A DNA stretch of 64,000 nt from Kribbella kalugense (lineage in GTDB: Bacteria; Actinomycetota; Actinomycetes; Propionibacteriales; Kribbellaceae). The stretch lies in the NCBI RefSeq assembly GCF_004365875.1, contig NZ_SODF01000001.1:3596001-3660000 (forward strand), in the 5' to 3' direction. The position numbers and the translations under genes are program-made. This document shows, piece by piece, positions 1 to 8,921 of this stretch (positions are counted from its first letter, which is position 1; the number at the start of each line of letters is the position of its first letter). The notes under the pieces are model-generated. The model made no database searches and was not told the DNA's origin. It worked only from the letters and a program-made list of their open reading frames with translations.

Positions 1-1
1 C

Positions 2-511
2 CAGGGGCTGAACGCGGCGATCCCATGGCACAACGAGATCCGGGCCGGGCAGGTGCTGGACCTCGGTGACGGAGCGACCGCCGTGCCGCCGGTGGGCTGG
101 CAGCTGGAGCACGGGACGTTGACCGGCGGGGCGGGCGCGGCCCCGACGAGCCTGCAGATCCTGCTGGCCTCCGGCGGCGCGACGATCGAGATCGACGGGA
201 CGACGTACGACGGGAGCGCGGACGCGTTTCTCGATCAGGTGCTGCGATCTGAGGGTGACACGGCGAACGTCAGCGGGTCCCGCGGTTCATTGACCACCGA
301 CTCGGGGCTGGTCGGCGTGGTCGAGAGCAGCACCGGGCCGAGCGGCGACGCGATCGACGTCGCGTTCAAGATGGCCGTGGGTACGACGGAATCGGTCGAC
401 GCGGCGCCTGCCCTGCTGGTCCGGGTGCGTACTGCGGCGGGACAGTTCGAGCGATATCAGGACGAGGTCGCCGCCTTGCTCCGGAGCATCACACCGGGGG
501 CGACGCGATGA
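2..511 (+). CDS. C-terminal part of a hypothetical, probably cell-surface protein (5' end outside window)
   Basis: The frame is open from the first bases of the window, so the gene begins upstream and only about 169 C-terminal residues are seen. An internal GTG at 53 is unlikely to be the start because the coding frame continues before it. The visible part has no membrane segment and is rich in Gly, Ala, Thr and acidic residues with alternating beta-type stretches, as in an extracytoplasmic domain. Its stop overlaps the start of the PrsW-type protease by ATGA, so the two are probably translationally coupled. The family is not recognised; a role with the membrane protease is only inferred from the coupling. 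Confidence 0.7.
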   Translation, partial: QGLNAAIPWHNEIRAGQVLDLGDGATAVPPVGWQLEHGTLTGGAGAAPTSLQILLASGGATIEIDGTTYDGSADAFLDQVLRSEGDTANVSGSRGSLTTDSGLVGVVESSTGPSGDAIDVAFKMAVGTTESVDAAPALLVRVRTAAGQFERYQDEVAALLRSITPGATR

Positions 512-1650
512 CCGTCGTACCGGAGGAGAAGCTCGCGCAGCGGCAGGCGATCGTGGAGTCCGGCTGGGGTTGGCCGTACCGGTTCCTTCAGCCGCACAAC
601 GTCGCCTTCTGGGTCTACCTGCTCGGCGTCGGCGGCGGCGCGTTGACGATGCTGCGGTACTTCGGCCAAGCCGCCTCGTTCTACACGCCGGCGCTCGCGG
701 GTGGCGTCGTACTGTTCGCGCTGTACCTCGTGCCGTGGCTGCTGCTTCTGCGTCATCACAACCGGTTCACCAAGCAACCGGCCGGGCTGCTCGCGACCGG
801 ATTCATCTGGGGCGGCGTGGCCGCCACCTTCTGGATCGCGCTGCCAGCGAACACCGCGCTGCTCTCGATCTGGGCCAAGATCGGCGGTACGTCGTTCGCC
901 GCCGACTGGGGCGCCGGCCTGACCGCGCCGATCAACGAGGAATGGGGCAAGGCGCTCGGACTCGTGCTACTGATCGGCCTGGCTCCACGACTGGTGCGCA
1001 GCGCGTACGACGGCTTCATCATCGGCGCGTTCATCGGTCTGGGCTTCCAGGTGTTCGAGGACCTGCTCTACGTCTACAACGGCGCGACGCAGCTGTACGG
1101 CGTGGACCAGCTGGGCTCCTCGCTGCGCGTGTTCGTCACCCGCGGCGCGGCCGGGATCGTCTCGCACGCGCTGTTCAGCGCGATCTTCTGCGCCGGCCTG
1201 ATGTGGGTCCTCGGCCGAAGCGGTGAGCGGAAGGTCCTCCGCGGCGTGCTGACCATGCTGATGGCGATGTTCTTCCACTTCGCCTGGGACGACATGGGCG
1301 GCCTCGCCGGCGGCAGCTGGCTGATCGCGGTGCTGCCGTTCGCGATCGCCGTCATCGAGCTGGTGGCGCTCTTCTACGTCCTCCGGCACGCCGCACGGCA
1401 GGAGCGATTCTGGATGCGAGAGCTGCTCGGCCCGGAAGTCACAGCTGGCGTCATCGACCCAGCGCTGCTCGACGCGGTCAGTGGTCTGCGGAAGGACCGG
1501 AAGAAGTACCGCAAGCACCTGCACAGCCGATCCAAGGCCCGCCATCTCCTCGAGGCGGCTGGTGACCTCGCCGAGGAGATCGCCCGGGCCGGCGGTGCGG
1601 ACTCCCCCGGCGTCGCCCACGCCCGTGCGGAACTCCTCCGCGTGAGGTGA
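508..1650 (+). CDS. PrsW-family glutamic-type intramembrane protease
   Basis: A 380-residue multi-pass membrane protein with about eight hydrophobic segments and a cytoplasmic, basic C-terminal tail (from about residue 300). It carries the PrsW hallmarks: the EExxK motif at residues 144-148 (NEEWGK), the FxxxED-type motif at 180-185 (FQVFED), and histidines at 220 (SHALFSA) and 257 (FFHFAWD). Family members such as Bacillus PrsW cleave membrane-anchored substrates, for example anti-sigma factors; the substrate here is unknown. The start ATG overlaps the stop of the upstream gene, which suggests one operon. The SigK/RskA pair about 3 kb downstream is a tempting but unsupported target. Confidence 0.9.
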   Translation: MTVVPEEKLAQRQAIVESGWGWPYRFLQPHNVAFWVYLLGVGGGALTMLRYFGQAASFYTPALAGGVVLFALYLVPWLLLLRHHNRFTKQPAGLLATGFIWGGVAATFWIALPANTALLSIWAKIGGTSFAADWGAGLTAPINEEWGKALGLVLLIGLAPRLVRSAYDGFIIGAFIGLGFQVFEDLLYVYNGATQLYGVDQLGSSLRVFVTRGAAGIVSHALFSAIFCAGLMWVLGRSGERKVLRGVLTMLMAMFFHFAWDDMGGLAGGSWLIAVLPFAIAVIELVALFYVLRHAARQERFWMRELLGPEVTAGVIDPALLDAVSGLRKDRKKYRKHLHSRSKARHLLEAAGDLAEEIARAGGADSPGVAHARAELLRVR

Positions 1651-1745
1651 GTTCCTGACCGTCGGTGATCAGAGCTGCTGTCTTTTTTGCAGGTTTGATC
1701 AGATTTCTCTTGCCGTGACCTGCCCGCGCAGGGTGAGATGAACAG

Positions 1746-2954
1746 ATGACACAGACGCGGGCCGCTGGGGCGGTGGAGGGGCAGGAGTTCTCGTACCGCC
1801 CGTTGATCTGGCTGGCGGTCGCGACGTTCTCGATGGGGATCGACGGCTACGTGCTGGCCGGCCTGCTGCCGCAGATCGCCGGCGACCTGCACGTCACCGC
1901 TGCCGCCGCCGGCCAGTTGATGTCTGTGTTCGCGTTCACCGCGGCGCTCGCCGGTCCCGTGCTCGGGACGCTGACGTCACGCTGGGAACGCCGTACGACG
2001 ATCGGCCTCGCGCTGGGCGTGTTCGTCCTCGGCAACCTGATCGTCGGGCTCGCGCAGAACTATCCGATGGCACTCGGCGGCCGGGTCATCGCAGCGCTCG
2101 GCGGCAGCCTGCTGAACGCGGCCGTCATCGCGTACGCGCTCGCGCTGACCCCGATCGCGCACCACGGCAAGGCGTTGTCGTTCGTCCTCGGCGGATGGAT
2201 GACCGCTACCGCTCTCGGCGTACCGGTCGGGCTGGTGATCGGTCAGTCGAGCTGGCGGTTCCCGATGATCATGGTCGCCGTGGTTGGCACGATCGCCCTG
2301 GTGGGCATCCTGCTCAGGCTCCCCCAGCTGCATCTCCCCGGCGGATCACTCGTCGAACGGCTGCGCCCACTCGGTCAGCCGCGCCTGCTCGCCGGTCTGC
2401 TCGTGACGACCGGCATCCTCTGCAGCAGCTACGCCTGCTTCACCTACGCGACCCTGATCCTCGGACCGCACTTCCACGCCAAGTGGGCGATCATCGTGAT
2501 CATGTTCGGGTACGGCGTCGCGAGCATGGCCGGCAACGCGGTCACCGGGCGGCTGGTGGACAAGTTCAGCGCGATCCGGGTGCTGACCGTCGTACTCATC
2601 GGGCTGTTGCTGAACGCGGTCTTCGGTCTGGTCGCACTGATGTTCGCCCCGGCCGCGGTGGCAGCCGTCTGGGGTCTGATCTGGTTCTTCTCCGCAGGCG
2701 TCGGCAATGGTGGCGGAGCCGTTCCACAACAGGCGCGGCTCGCCTCGATGGCACCGGACTCGGCGGCGATCGTGATGGCTCTCAACGGCAGCGCGATCTC
2801 GCTCGGCTCGGCCCTCGGGAGTGGTCTGGGTGGTGTGGCTCTGACCGCGGGGTCGTCGCCCAACGGGCTGCTTGGGGTGTCGGCGGGCATCTTGGTGATC
2901 ACCGTCGTACTGCACTGGATCGTGTCCCGGTCGAAGCCGGCCGTGGTCGCATGA
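1746..2954 (+). CDS. MFS transporter, DHA1-type drug/metabolite exporter
   Basis: A 402-residue protein with about twelve hydrophobic helices. The first reads SMGIDGYVLAGLLPQIAGDL, and the loop-2/3 signature region is GTLTSRWERRTTIGLALGVF, as in AraJ/CmlR-like DHA1 exporters. It probably exports a small molecule by proton antiport at the cytoplasmic membrane; the substrate cannot be read from sequence. The ATG at 1746 follows a purine-rich stretch (GGGTGAGATGAA). Its stop overlaps the start of the 2-hydroxyacid dehydrogenase by ATGA, so the two form an operon and may serve the same metabolite. Confidence 0.88.
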   Translation: MTQTRAAGAVEGQEFSYRPLIWLAVATFSMGIDGYVLAGLLPQIAGDLHVTAAAAGQLMSVFAFTAALAGPVLGTLTSRWERRTTIGLALGVFVLGNLIVGLAQNYPMALGGRVIAALGGSLLNAAVIAYALALTPIAHHGKALSFVLGGWMTATALGVPVGLVIGQSSWRFPMIMVAVVGTIALVGILLRLPQLHLPGGSLVERLRPLGQPRLLAGLLVTTGILCSSYACFTYATLILGPHFHAKWAIIVIMFGYGVASMAGNAVTGRLVDKFSAIRVLTVVLIGLLLNAVFGLVALMFAPAAVAAVWGLIWFFSAGVGNGGGAVPQQARLASMAPDSAAIVMALNGSAISLGSALGSGLGGVALTAGSSPNGLLGVSAGILVITVVLHWIVSRSKPAVVA

Positions 2955-3940
2955 CGCTCCGGATCGTGCTGGCGGCGACGCCTTCGTTCCGGGAGATGGT
3001 GTTCGCGGCTTCGAGCGTGGAGCGGCTGGGGGCGCTCGGGCAGGTCGTCGTACTGGATGATCCTGGGGATGCCGAGGCGCTGAAGGCGGCGTTGCCCGGG
3101 GCCGACGTACTGATCACGTCGTGGGGTGCTGCGCCGTTGACCTCGGAGGTGCTGGACCACGCGGATCGGCTGCGGCTGATCGCGCACAGTGCTTCGTCGG
3201 TGAAGCATTTCGTCACCGACGAGGTGTTCCGGCGTGGGCTGCGGATCACTCAGGCCGGGCAGGCGATGGCGCAGCCGGTGGCCGAGGTGTCGCTCGCGTT
3301 CACGTTGAGTCTGCTGCACCGGATCCAGCGCTTCGACCGCCAGATGCACGCCGGCGCATGGCGGGATGATGCACCTCCGCAGCACAGTCTCCCGTCGTCG
3401 CGGATCGGGGTGGTCGGGGCGTCGCGGACCGGTGTCGAGTACATCCGGATGGTGGTCGCGCTCGGTGCCTCGGTGGTCGTGTACGACCCTTATCTGACCG
3501 ACGATCGCGCTGCCCAACTCGGCGTACGGCGGGTTGACCTGGACGAACTCCTCCGCACCAGCCGGGTCGTCGCCCTGCACGCACCGACGCTGCCCGAAAC
3601 CCACCAGATGATCGGCGCCCGCGAACTCGCGCTCATGCCCGACGGCTCATCCCTCGTCAACACCGCCCGCTCCTGGCTGATCGACTCCACCGCGCTCCTC
3701 GCAGAGCTCCAGTCGGGCCGACTCGACGCGGCGTTGGATGTCTTCGACGAGGAGCCGCTCCCGGCCGACAGCCCGTACCGCGGCCTCCCGAACGTACTGC
3801 TGACCCCGCACCAAGCCGCGGCGACCGTCGAGTGTTACCTCGAGATGGGCGACATCACCGCCACCGAGATCGAACGCTTCGCGGCCGGCGAGCCGCTCGA
3901 GTACGAGCTCACCCAGGCCGCGCTCGCCCGCATGGGGTAG
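2951..3940 (+). CDS. D-isomer-specific 2-hydroxyacid dehydrogenase family protein
   Basis: A 329-residue NAD(P)-dependent oxidoreductase of the D-2-hydroxyacid dehydrogenase/phosphoglycerate dehydrogenase type. The catalytic triad is visible: Arg240 (NTARSW), Glu268 (DVFDEEPLP) and His287 (LTPHQAA). The Rossmann motif near 153-161 reads GVVGASRTG rather than the classical GxGxxG, so nucleotide contacts may differ. The substrate-binding lobe is at 1-110 plus the C-terminus. The start is the ATG overlapping the MFS stop. The gene ends one base before the convergent chorismate mutase stop. The substrate is unknown; coupling to the exporter suggests a specialised rather than housekeeping role. 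Confidence 0.85.
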   Translation: MTLRIVLAATPSFREMVFAASSVERLGALGQVVVLDDPGDAEALKAALPGADVLITSWGAAPLTSEVLDHADRLRLIAHSASSVKHFVTDEVFRRGLRITQAGQAMAQPVAEVSLAFTLSLLHRIQRFDRQMHAGAWRDDAPPQHSLPSSRIGVVGASRTGVEYIRMVVALGASVVVYDPYLTDDRAAQLGVRRVDLDELLRTSRVVALHAPTLPETHQMIGARELALMPDGSSLVNTARSWLIDSTALLAELQSGRLDAALDVFDEEPLPADSPYRGLPNVLLTPHQAAATVECYLEMGDITATEIERFAAGEPLEYELTQAALARMG

Positions 3941-3941
3941 C

Positions 3942-4553
3942 TCAGCAGACGGTGGTTGAGGCCGTCTGGACGGCCTCGCGGTGGAGGCGGTCCAGGTGGT
4001 GGCGGATGTCGCCGGTCGTGGTGGAGACGGCGAGCGAAATGGTGCAGCGGAGGCCGGTTTGGCGGAGGTGGTCGACGTGGACCAGCTCGGTCAGGAGTTG
4101 GGTGGTGAGGGCGTCGAGCTTCTCGCGGATGACGTTGAGGTCGGGGCCCGAGGTGGGCGCCTTGTCCGGGTGGGCGGCCCAGTACGCGAGCAGTCCGCGC
4201 TGGACGACCTTGCTCGCGTCGATCTGCGCCTGGAAGAAGTCCGCGGTCGAATCCGGGTCGATGCCCAGCTGTACCGCGGACTGACGGACCGAGTCCAGGA
4301 TCTGCTGCTCGCGGACCGGGTCGTCGACCGGCTTGCCGCTGAAGTACTTCGACGCGGCCACGTCGTCACCGATCACGATCCGCTGGATCATCAACTCGGT
4401 CAGCCCGTCGAACGTCGGCACCCGACTCCCGGCAGCCTCGTGCACAACCCCGCTGTGCACGAACCCGCCGGTCGACGTCGCGCTGGCAGTAGGCGCCAGG
4501 AACGCCGACACGCCGACCGTCGCCACAACTCCAGTGATCAGCTTCCGAAGCAC
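3942..4553 (-). CDS. Secreted chorismate mutase, AroQ gamma-type
   Basis: Converts chorismate to prephenate outside the cytoplasm. The GTG at 4553 is chosen as start: it has a GGAGAGG ribosome site about nine bases upstream and gives a 203-residue protein opening with a signal peptide (LRKLITGVVATVGVSAFLAPTASA). The all-helical mature part carries the pattern of exported chorismate mutases like Mycobacterium Rv1885c: LMIQRIVIGDDVAASKYF near the start, DPVREQQILDSV, and FFQAQIDASKVVQRGLLAYW. A longer in-frame extension to 4673 would bury the signal peptide and is rejected. The gene lies divergent to sigK. The role of exported enzymes of this family is unclear. Confidence 0.88.
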   Translation of the reverse strand: MLRKLITGVVATVGVSAFLAPTASATSTGGFVHSGVVHEAAGSRVPTFDGLTELMIQRIVIGDDVAASKYFSGKPVDDPVREQQILDSVRQSAVQLGIDPDSTADFFQAQIDASKVVQRGLLAYWAAHPDKAPTSGPDLNVIREKLDALTTQLLTELVHVDHLRQTGLRCTISLAVSTTTGDIRHHLDRLHREAVQTASTTVC

Positions 4554-4736
4554 GCTGTTCCACCCTCTCCACCCGACTGTCCTGAACGGCAGGTGACTGT
4601 ACGCGGTCTCACGGTCACTTCGGCCACGGTGAAAATGACCCATCCGGCGTCCGCGCGGCCCCGAAGTACCCATGTCAGCGACCGGCGACTGTCTGAAGGT
4701 GAACTACCGTGTACCAAATCGACTCGCGAACTGACC

Positions 4737-5345
4737 GTGACTGAACCCACCGCACTTCCTTGGCCCGCCGGATCGCCTGGTCGATCCGGTGCGATCACCG
4801 ACGGCGACTTGCTGGCGCTGACCGCCGGCGGCGACACGGCCGCGTTCAGCGCGCTGTACGACCGGGTCAGCCCCTGGGTCTTCGGTCTGGTACGCCGGAT
4901 CCTGCGCAACCCCGCTCAGTCGGAGGAGGTGACGCAGGAGGTGATGATCGACGTCTGGCGGACCGCGACGCGGTACGACGCCGACCGCGGCTCGGCGCAC
5001 TCATGGATCCTCACCATCGCGCACCGCCGGGCGGTCGACCGGGTCCGCTCCGAGCAGTCGTCGGCGGACCGGACCGAGCTGGTCGGCACCCGGTCCGTCG
5101 AGGTCGACTTCGATCAGGTCGCCGACACGGTCAGCACCCGCCTCGAGGCCGAGCAGGTACGACGCTGTCTCGGCACACTGACCGAGCTCCAGCGCGAGTC
5201 GATCGAGCTCGCGTACTACAACGGCTACACCTACCCCGAGGTCGCGCAGCGGCTCGGGGCCAAGCTTCCGACCATCAAGGCGAGAATGCGCGACGGACTG
5301 ATCCGGCTCCGCGACTGCCTGGGAACCACGAAGGGGCAGTCATGA
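4737..5345 (+). CDS. sigK: ECF sigma factor, SigK-like
   Basis: A 202-residue extracytoplasmic-function sigma factor. Region 2 runs from about residue 30 (FSALYDRVSPWVFGLVRRIL, then EEVTQEVMIDVWRTATRYD) and region 4 from about 135 (ELQRESIELAYYNGYTYPEV, LPTIKARMRDGL). The best match is the SigK class, supported by the RskA-type anti-sigma gene immediately downstream, whose ATG overlaps the sigK stop. The GTG at 4737 is the preferred start, although no strong ribosome site is seen and an in-frame ATG exists about 100 bases upstream. In mycobacteria SigK controls secreted antigens; the targets here are unknown. Confidence 0.88.
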   Translation: MTEPTALPWPAGSPGRSGAITDGDLLALTAGGDTAAFSALYDRVSPWVFGLVRRILRNPAQSEEVTQEVMIDVWRTATRYDADRGSAHSWILTIAHRRAVDRVRSEQSSADRTELVGTRSVEVDFDQVADTVSTRLEAEQVRRCLGTLTELQRESIELAYYNGYTYPEVAQRLGAKLPTIKARMRDGLIRLRDCLGTTKGQS

Positions 5346-6061
5346 CGGAACCCGACGTGCACACGCTCACCGGCCCGTATGTCCTCGACGCCCTGCCCGA
5401 GGACGAACGCGTCCGCTTCGAAGCGCACCTCACCGAGTGCACCTTCTGCTCCACCGAGGTCGCCGAACTGCGCACCGCCGCGGTCAAGCTCGCCACCCAG
5501 GTCTCCACCCCACCGCCGCCCGCCCTCAAGGCAAACGTGATGGCCGCCATCAACGACGTACGGCAACTGCCCCCGCAGGTCCCCGTCGTCGAACCGGGTC
5601 CGAGGGTACGGCGCTTCACTCGACGCTCGGTGCTGACCCTGGCCGCGGCTGCTCTTGCCGTGGCGGCAGCCGGTGGCGTCGCGGTCGACCAGTACCGGGA
5701 CCGAACGGCCGCAGAGCACGCCAACCAGCAAATGGCCGCCGTACTGGCCCAGCCCGACGCACGCACCGTTCACGGCACGGTCGAAGGCGGCGGCCAGGCC
5801 ACGGTCGTCCTGTCCACGAAGGCCGACAAGTCGGTCGTCGTACTACGAGACCTGCCGAAACTGCCCGCGGACCACACCTGGCAGCTGTGGATGATGGACC
5901 CGGCGAACAAGGCGACCTCGCTCGGCCTGACCGACGGCGACCTCACCCGGGTGATCAACGGCTCCACCACCGGAATGGCAACCTTCGGCCTCACCATCGA
6001 ACCCACCGGCGGCTCCCCCACCCCAACCCTCCCACCCGCCGCCCTGGTCCCGTTGACCTAG
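5342..6061 (+). CDS. rskA: Anti-sigma-K factor, RskA-like
   Basis: A 239-residue membrane anti-sigma factor. The N-terminal cytoplasmic domain has the zinc-associated motif H29-x3-C33-x2-C36 (HLTECTFC). A proline-rich linker follows, then one membrane helix at about 92-115 (RRSVLTLAAAALAVAAAGGV). The extracytoplasmic C-terminal domain has the RskA pattern VVLRDLPKLPADHTWQLWMM. It should hold SigK inactive until regulated proteolysis. It overlaps the sigK stop by ATGA. The C-terminal end is rich in Thr/Pro (GGSPTPTLPP), like other RskA proteins. Confidence 0.9.
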   Translation: MTEPDVHTLTGPYVLDALPEDERVRFEAHLTECTFCSTEVAELRTAAVKLATQVSTPPPPALKANVMAAINDVRQLPPQVPVVEPGPRVRRFTRRSVLTLAAAALAVAAAGGVAVDQYRDRTAAEHANQQMAAVLAQPDARTVHGTVEGGGQATVVLSTKADKSVVVLRDLPKLPADHTWQLWMMDPANKATSLGLTDGDLTRVINGSTTGMATFGLTIEPTGGSPTPTLPPAALVPLT

Positions 6062-6074
6062 TAGCCTCCCGCGC

Positions 6075-6515
6075 ATGGAGGAGGCGGCTGCGGACGTGCG
6101 GGCTCGGGTGCGGGAGAGCTTTGAGCGGCAAGGGTTGATGGAGCATCTCGGCGCGCGGATCTCGCACATCGGGCCGGGTGAGGTGCACATCGTGCTGCCG
6201 AGTCGGCCGGAGGTCACGCAGCAGCACGGGTACTTCCATGCGGGCGCGACCAGTTCGATCGCGGACAGCGCCGGTGGGTACGCCGCCTTCACACTGTTTC
6301 CTGAGGGTACGTCGGTACTCACGGTCGAGTTCAAGATCAATCTGCTCGCGCCGGCCGAGGGCGAGCGGCTCGAGGCGGTCGGCACGGTGATCAAGCCCGG
6401 CCGGACGCTGACGATCTGCCGGCTCGAGGTTTTCGCCGTCGCGGGCGACCGCCGGACGCTGGTCGCCGTCGGTCAGCAGACCCTGATCCAGGTCGAGGCC
6501 CGGCCCGAGCGCTGA
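6075..6515 (+). CDS. PaaI-family hotdog thioesterase
   Basis: A 146-residue single hotdog-fold protein that probably hydrolyses an acyl-CoA thioester. The family core is clear: residues 51-68 (HGYFHAGATSSIADSAGG) contain His51 and Asp64, the usual active-site positions, and FKINLLAPAEGERLEAVGTV follows. The length fits the PaaI/YdiI group. The gene starts 13 bases after rskA, with the ATG at 6075 in a short gap. Whether it is cotranscribed with rskA is not certain. The acyl substrate is unknown. Confidence 0.87.
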   Translation: MEEAAADVRARVRESFERQGLMEHLGARISHIGPGEVHIVLPSRPEVTQQHGYFHAGATSSIADSAGGYAAFTLFPEGTSVLTVEFKINLLAPAEGERLEAVGTVIKPGRTLTICRLEVFAVAGDRRTLVAVGQQTLIQVEARPER

Positions 6516-6524
6516 AAACTTGTT

Positions 6525-6541
6525 CTCATCGCAGCGATGAG
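6525..6541. promoter_or_regulatory. 17-bp perfect palindrome, putative operator before the MFS/ECF operon
   Basis: CTCATCGC-A-GCGATGAG: eight-base arms around a single base, between the thioesterase stop and the MFS start. No run of T follows, so an operator is more likely than a terminator. The binding protein is unknown. Confidence 0.5.
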
Positions 6542-6591
6542 TTCGCCCCTTGCCGCTGGTCTGTACAGGTGTGAAGCAATCTTCTGCACGA

Positions 6592-7974
6592 ATGACAGGT
6601 CAACAACGATGGGTCCTGGGGCTGACCTCCTTGGGGTCGGTCATGGTCGCGTTGGACGTTCTCGTGGTGGCTGCGGCCCTGACCACGATCCGGACCGACC
6701 TCGGCGCCTCGGCCGAGGAGCTGGAATGGACGGTCAACTCCTATGCACTGAGTTTCGCGATGCTTCTGATGACGGCTGCCGCGATCGGCGACCGCCTGGG
6801 CCGGCGACGTACCTATGCAGCCGGACTGGCGCTCTTCACCGCCGCGTCCATCGCCTGCGCCCTGGCAACCACACTTCCGTTCCTGATCGCGGCGCGGGCC
6901 GTGCAGGGCATCGGCGCGGCGATGGTGATGCCGTTGGCAATGGGGCTGCTCGGGGCGGCGTTCCCGCCGGAACGACGCGGGCAGGCGATCGGCGTGTTCA
7001 GCGGCCTGACCGGTCTCGCCGTACTCGGTGGACCGCTGATCGGTGGTGCCGTGACCGAGGGGCTCTCCTGGCAGTGGATCTTCTGGATCAACGTGCCGAT
7101 CGGGGTCGTCGCGATCGGGTTGGTACTCGCGAAGATCCCGGAGAGCACCGGTCCGGCTCGACGGCTCGACCTGATCGGCGCGGTGCTGATCAGTCTCGCC
7201 GTACTCGGTCTGGTCTGGGGCACGGTGCGCGGTGAGTCGGCCGGCTGGTCGAGTGCCGAAGTACTCGGCGCGTTCGTCGTCGGGGTCGTGATGCTGTTGG
7301 CGTTCGCCCTGTGGGAGCGACGGTCCGACCACGCGATGGTGCCGTTGATGTACTTCCGCAACCGGACGTTCACCGCGGCGAACTCGGCCGGCTTCTTCCT
7401 CAGCGCGGCGCTGTTCAGCGCGGTCTTCTTCCTGTCGCAGTACATGCAGGCCGTGCTCGGATCGGCACCGTTCAAGGCCGGTCTGCAACTGCTCCCGTGG
7501 ACGGCGACACTGTTCGTCGTCGGCCCGATCGCCGGCCGACTGGTCGATCGCATCGGCGAACGTCCGCTGGTCGTCATCGGTATGGCACTTCAGGCGGCCG
7601 GCATGTTCTGGTTGAGCCGAGGCGCCGACCAGTACTACGAACTGATCCCAGCGCTCGTGATCACGGGCTGCGGCATCTCGCTGGCAATGCCTGCGGCACA
7701 GAGCGCAGCCATGTCGGCGCTACCCCGGGAGGCCGTCGGCATTGCCTCCGGGATCTACAGCATGAACCGTCAACTCGGCGGCGCCGCCGGTGTTGCCGTG
7801 CTCGGGTCGGTCTTCACTGCAGCCGGTGGCTACACCGGTCACGGATTCGCCCGGGCGCTCGCGGGTGGCGGCGTACTGTCTTTGCTCGGAGCCCTTTCGG
7901 GCCTGGTGATCGCGGCCCGGCGCCGTACCGGAGCCGGCCCGATCGTTGCGAAGGCGGTGGAACCGGTCGGATGA
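6592..7974 (+). CDS. MFS transporter, DHA2 (EmrB/QacA) type with about 14 helices
   Basis: A 460-residue exporter. It has the DHA2 opening VMVALDVLVVAAALTTIRTD, motif A GDRLGRRRTYAAGLALF, and motif C region AVLGGPLIGGAVTEGLSWQW. Such proteins export drugs or metabolites using the proton gradient. The ATG at 6592 is preferred; an in-frame GTG at 6571 is possible and neither has a good ribosome site. Its stop overlaps the ECF sigma gene by ATGA, and that gene overlaps the PEP-mutase-family gene, so three functions are made from one message. Confidence 0.88.
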   Translation: MTGQQRWVLGLTSLGSVMVALDVLVVAAALTTIRTDLGASAEELEWTVNSYALSFAMLLMTAAAIGDRLGRRRTYAAGLALFTAASIACALATTLPFLIAARAVQGIGAAMVMPLAMGLLGAAFPPERRGQAIGVFSGLTGLAVLGGPLIGGAVTEGLSWQWIFWINVPIGVVAIGLVLAKIPESTGPARRLDLIGAVLISLAVLGLVWGTVRGESAGWSSAEVLGAFVVGVVMLLAFALWERRSDHAMVPLMYFRNRTFTAANSAGFFLSAALFSAVFFLSQYMQAVLGSAPFKAGLQLLPWTATLFVVGPIAGRLVDRIGERPLVVIGMALQAAGMFWLSRGADQYYELIPALVITGCGISLAMPAAQSAAMSALPREAVGIASGIYSMNRQLGGAAGVAVLGSVFTAAGGYTGHGFARALAGGGVLSLLGALSGLVIAARRRTGAGPIVAKAVEPVG

Positions 7975-8921
7975 ATCTCGAGGAGGAGTTCGCGCAGCAT
8001 CGAGGCGGGCTGGTCGCGCATTGCTACCGGATGCTCGGCTCGCTGCACGACGCCGAGGACGCGGTCCAGGAGACGTACCTGCGCGCCTGGCGGGGTCACG
8101 CGGACTTCGAGCACCGTTCGACGATCCGCACCTGGCTGTACCGGATTGCGACCAACGTGTGCCTGAACCTCCTGCAGCACAGCAGCCGCCGGGTGATCCC
8201 GTCGGCGTTGGGTGCCCCGAGCAACGACCTGGACGAGCTGCAGGGCCACGCTCTGGAAGTGCCGTGGCTGGAGCCGTTCCCGGACCAGTTGCTCGGGGCC
8301 GACCCGGCCACCGTGGTCGGCGACCGGGCGAGCCTGCGACTGGCGATGGTTGCCGCGATGCAACATCTTCCGCCGCGACAACGCGCCGTACTGATCCTGC
8401 GTGAAGTGCTCACCTGGCCGGCGGCCGACGTCGCGTCGTTGCTCGACACAACTACCGCCGCGGTGAACAGTTCGCTCCAGCGAGCGCGGGCCGAGCTCGC
8501 CCGGCTACGGCCGCGGGAGGACGACCTGAGTGAGCCGCGCGAGCCGTTGCAACGGGCTCTGCTCGACCAGTTCCAGGCGGCGATGGAGAGCAAGGATTTG
8601 CTTGTCCTGGAAGGGCTTTTCACCGAGGACGCCCGGTGGGAGATGCCGCCGATCCCGACCTGGTTCAGCGGGCGCGACGACGTACTGCGGCTGCTGGACT
8701 CGAAGCTGCGCGCCGGACCCGATCGACGGGTCATGGTCGAGACCTCGGCGAACGGCCAGCCGGCCTATGCGCTCTACATCCGCGGCACCGACGACCAGTA
8801 CCACGCGCACTCGATCAAGGTGCTGACGCTGACGAGCAAAGGCATCTCGGCCGTGCTCGCCTTCCACCAACCTGCTTTGTTCCCAGCCTTCGGGCTGCCT
8901 CTGCTCCATGGGAGATCCTGA
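7971..8921 (+). CDS. ECF sigma factor with SnoaL-like C-terminal domain (TIGR02960/SigJ-type)
   Basis: A 316-residue sigma-70 family protein, longer than a minimal ECF. Region 2 is near the N-terminus (LVAHCYRMLGSLHDAEDAVQ), region 4 near 125-170 (MQHLPPRQRAVLILREVLTW, then AAVNSSLQRARAELARL). From about residue 185 a SnoaL/NTF2-like domain begins (FQAAMESKDLLVLEGLFTED, then WFSGRDDVLRLL). In related families this fused domain regulates activity in place of a separate anti-sigma, and none is encoded next to it here. The gene overlaps the MFS gene before it and the PEP-mutase-family gene after it. Confidence 0.88.
   Translation: MNLEEEFAQHRGGLVAHCYRMLGSLHDAEDAVQETYLRAWRGHADFEHRSTIRTWLYRIATNVCLNLLQHSSRRVIPSALGAPSNDLDELQGHALEVPWLEPFPDQLLGADPATVVGDRASLRLAMVAAMQHLPPRQRAVLILREVLTWPAADVASLLDTTTAAVNSSLQRARAELARLRPREDDLSEPREPLQRALLDQFQAAMESKDLLVLEGLFTEDARWEMPPIPTWFSGRDDVLRLLDSKLRAGPDRRVMVETSANGQPAYALYIRGTDDQYHAHSIKVLTLTSKGISAVLAFHQPALFPAFGLPLLHGRS

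Noticed and set aside
4554..4673. N-terminal extension of the chorismate mutase to 4673
   Set aside because: It would place 40 charged residues before a clear signal peptide; the GTG at 4553 has a good ribosome site.
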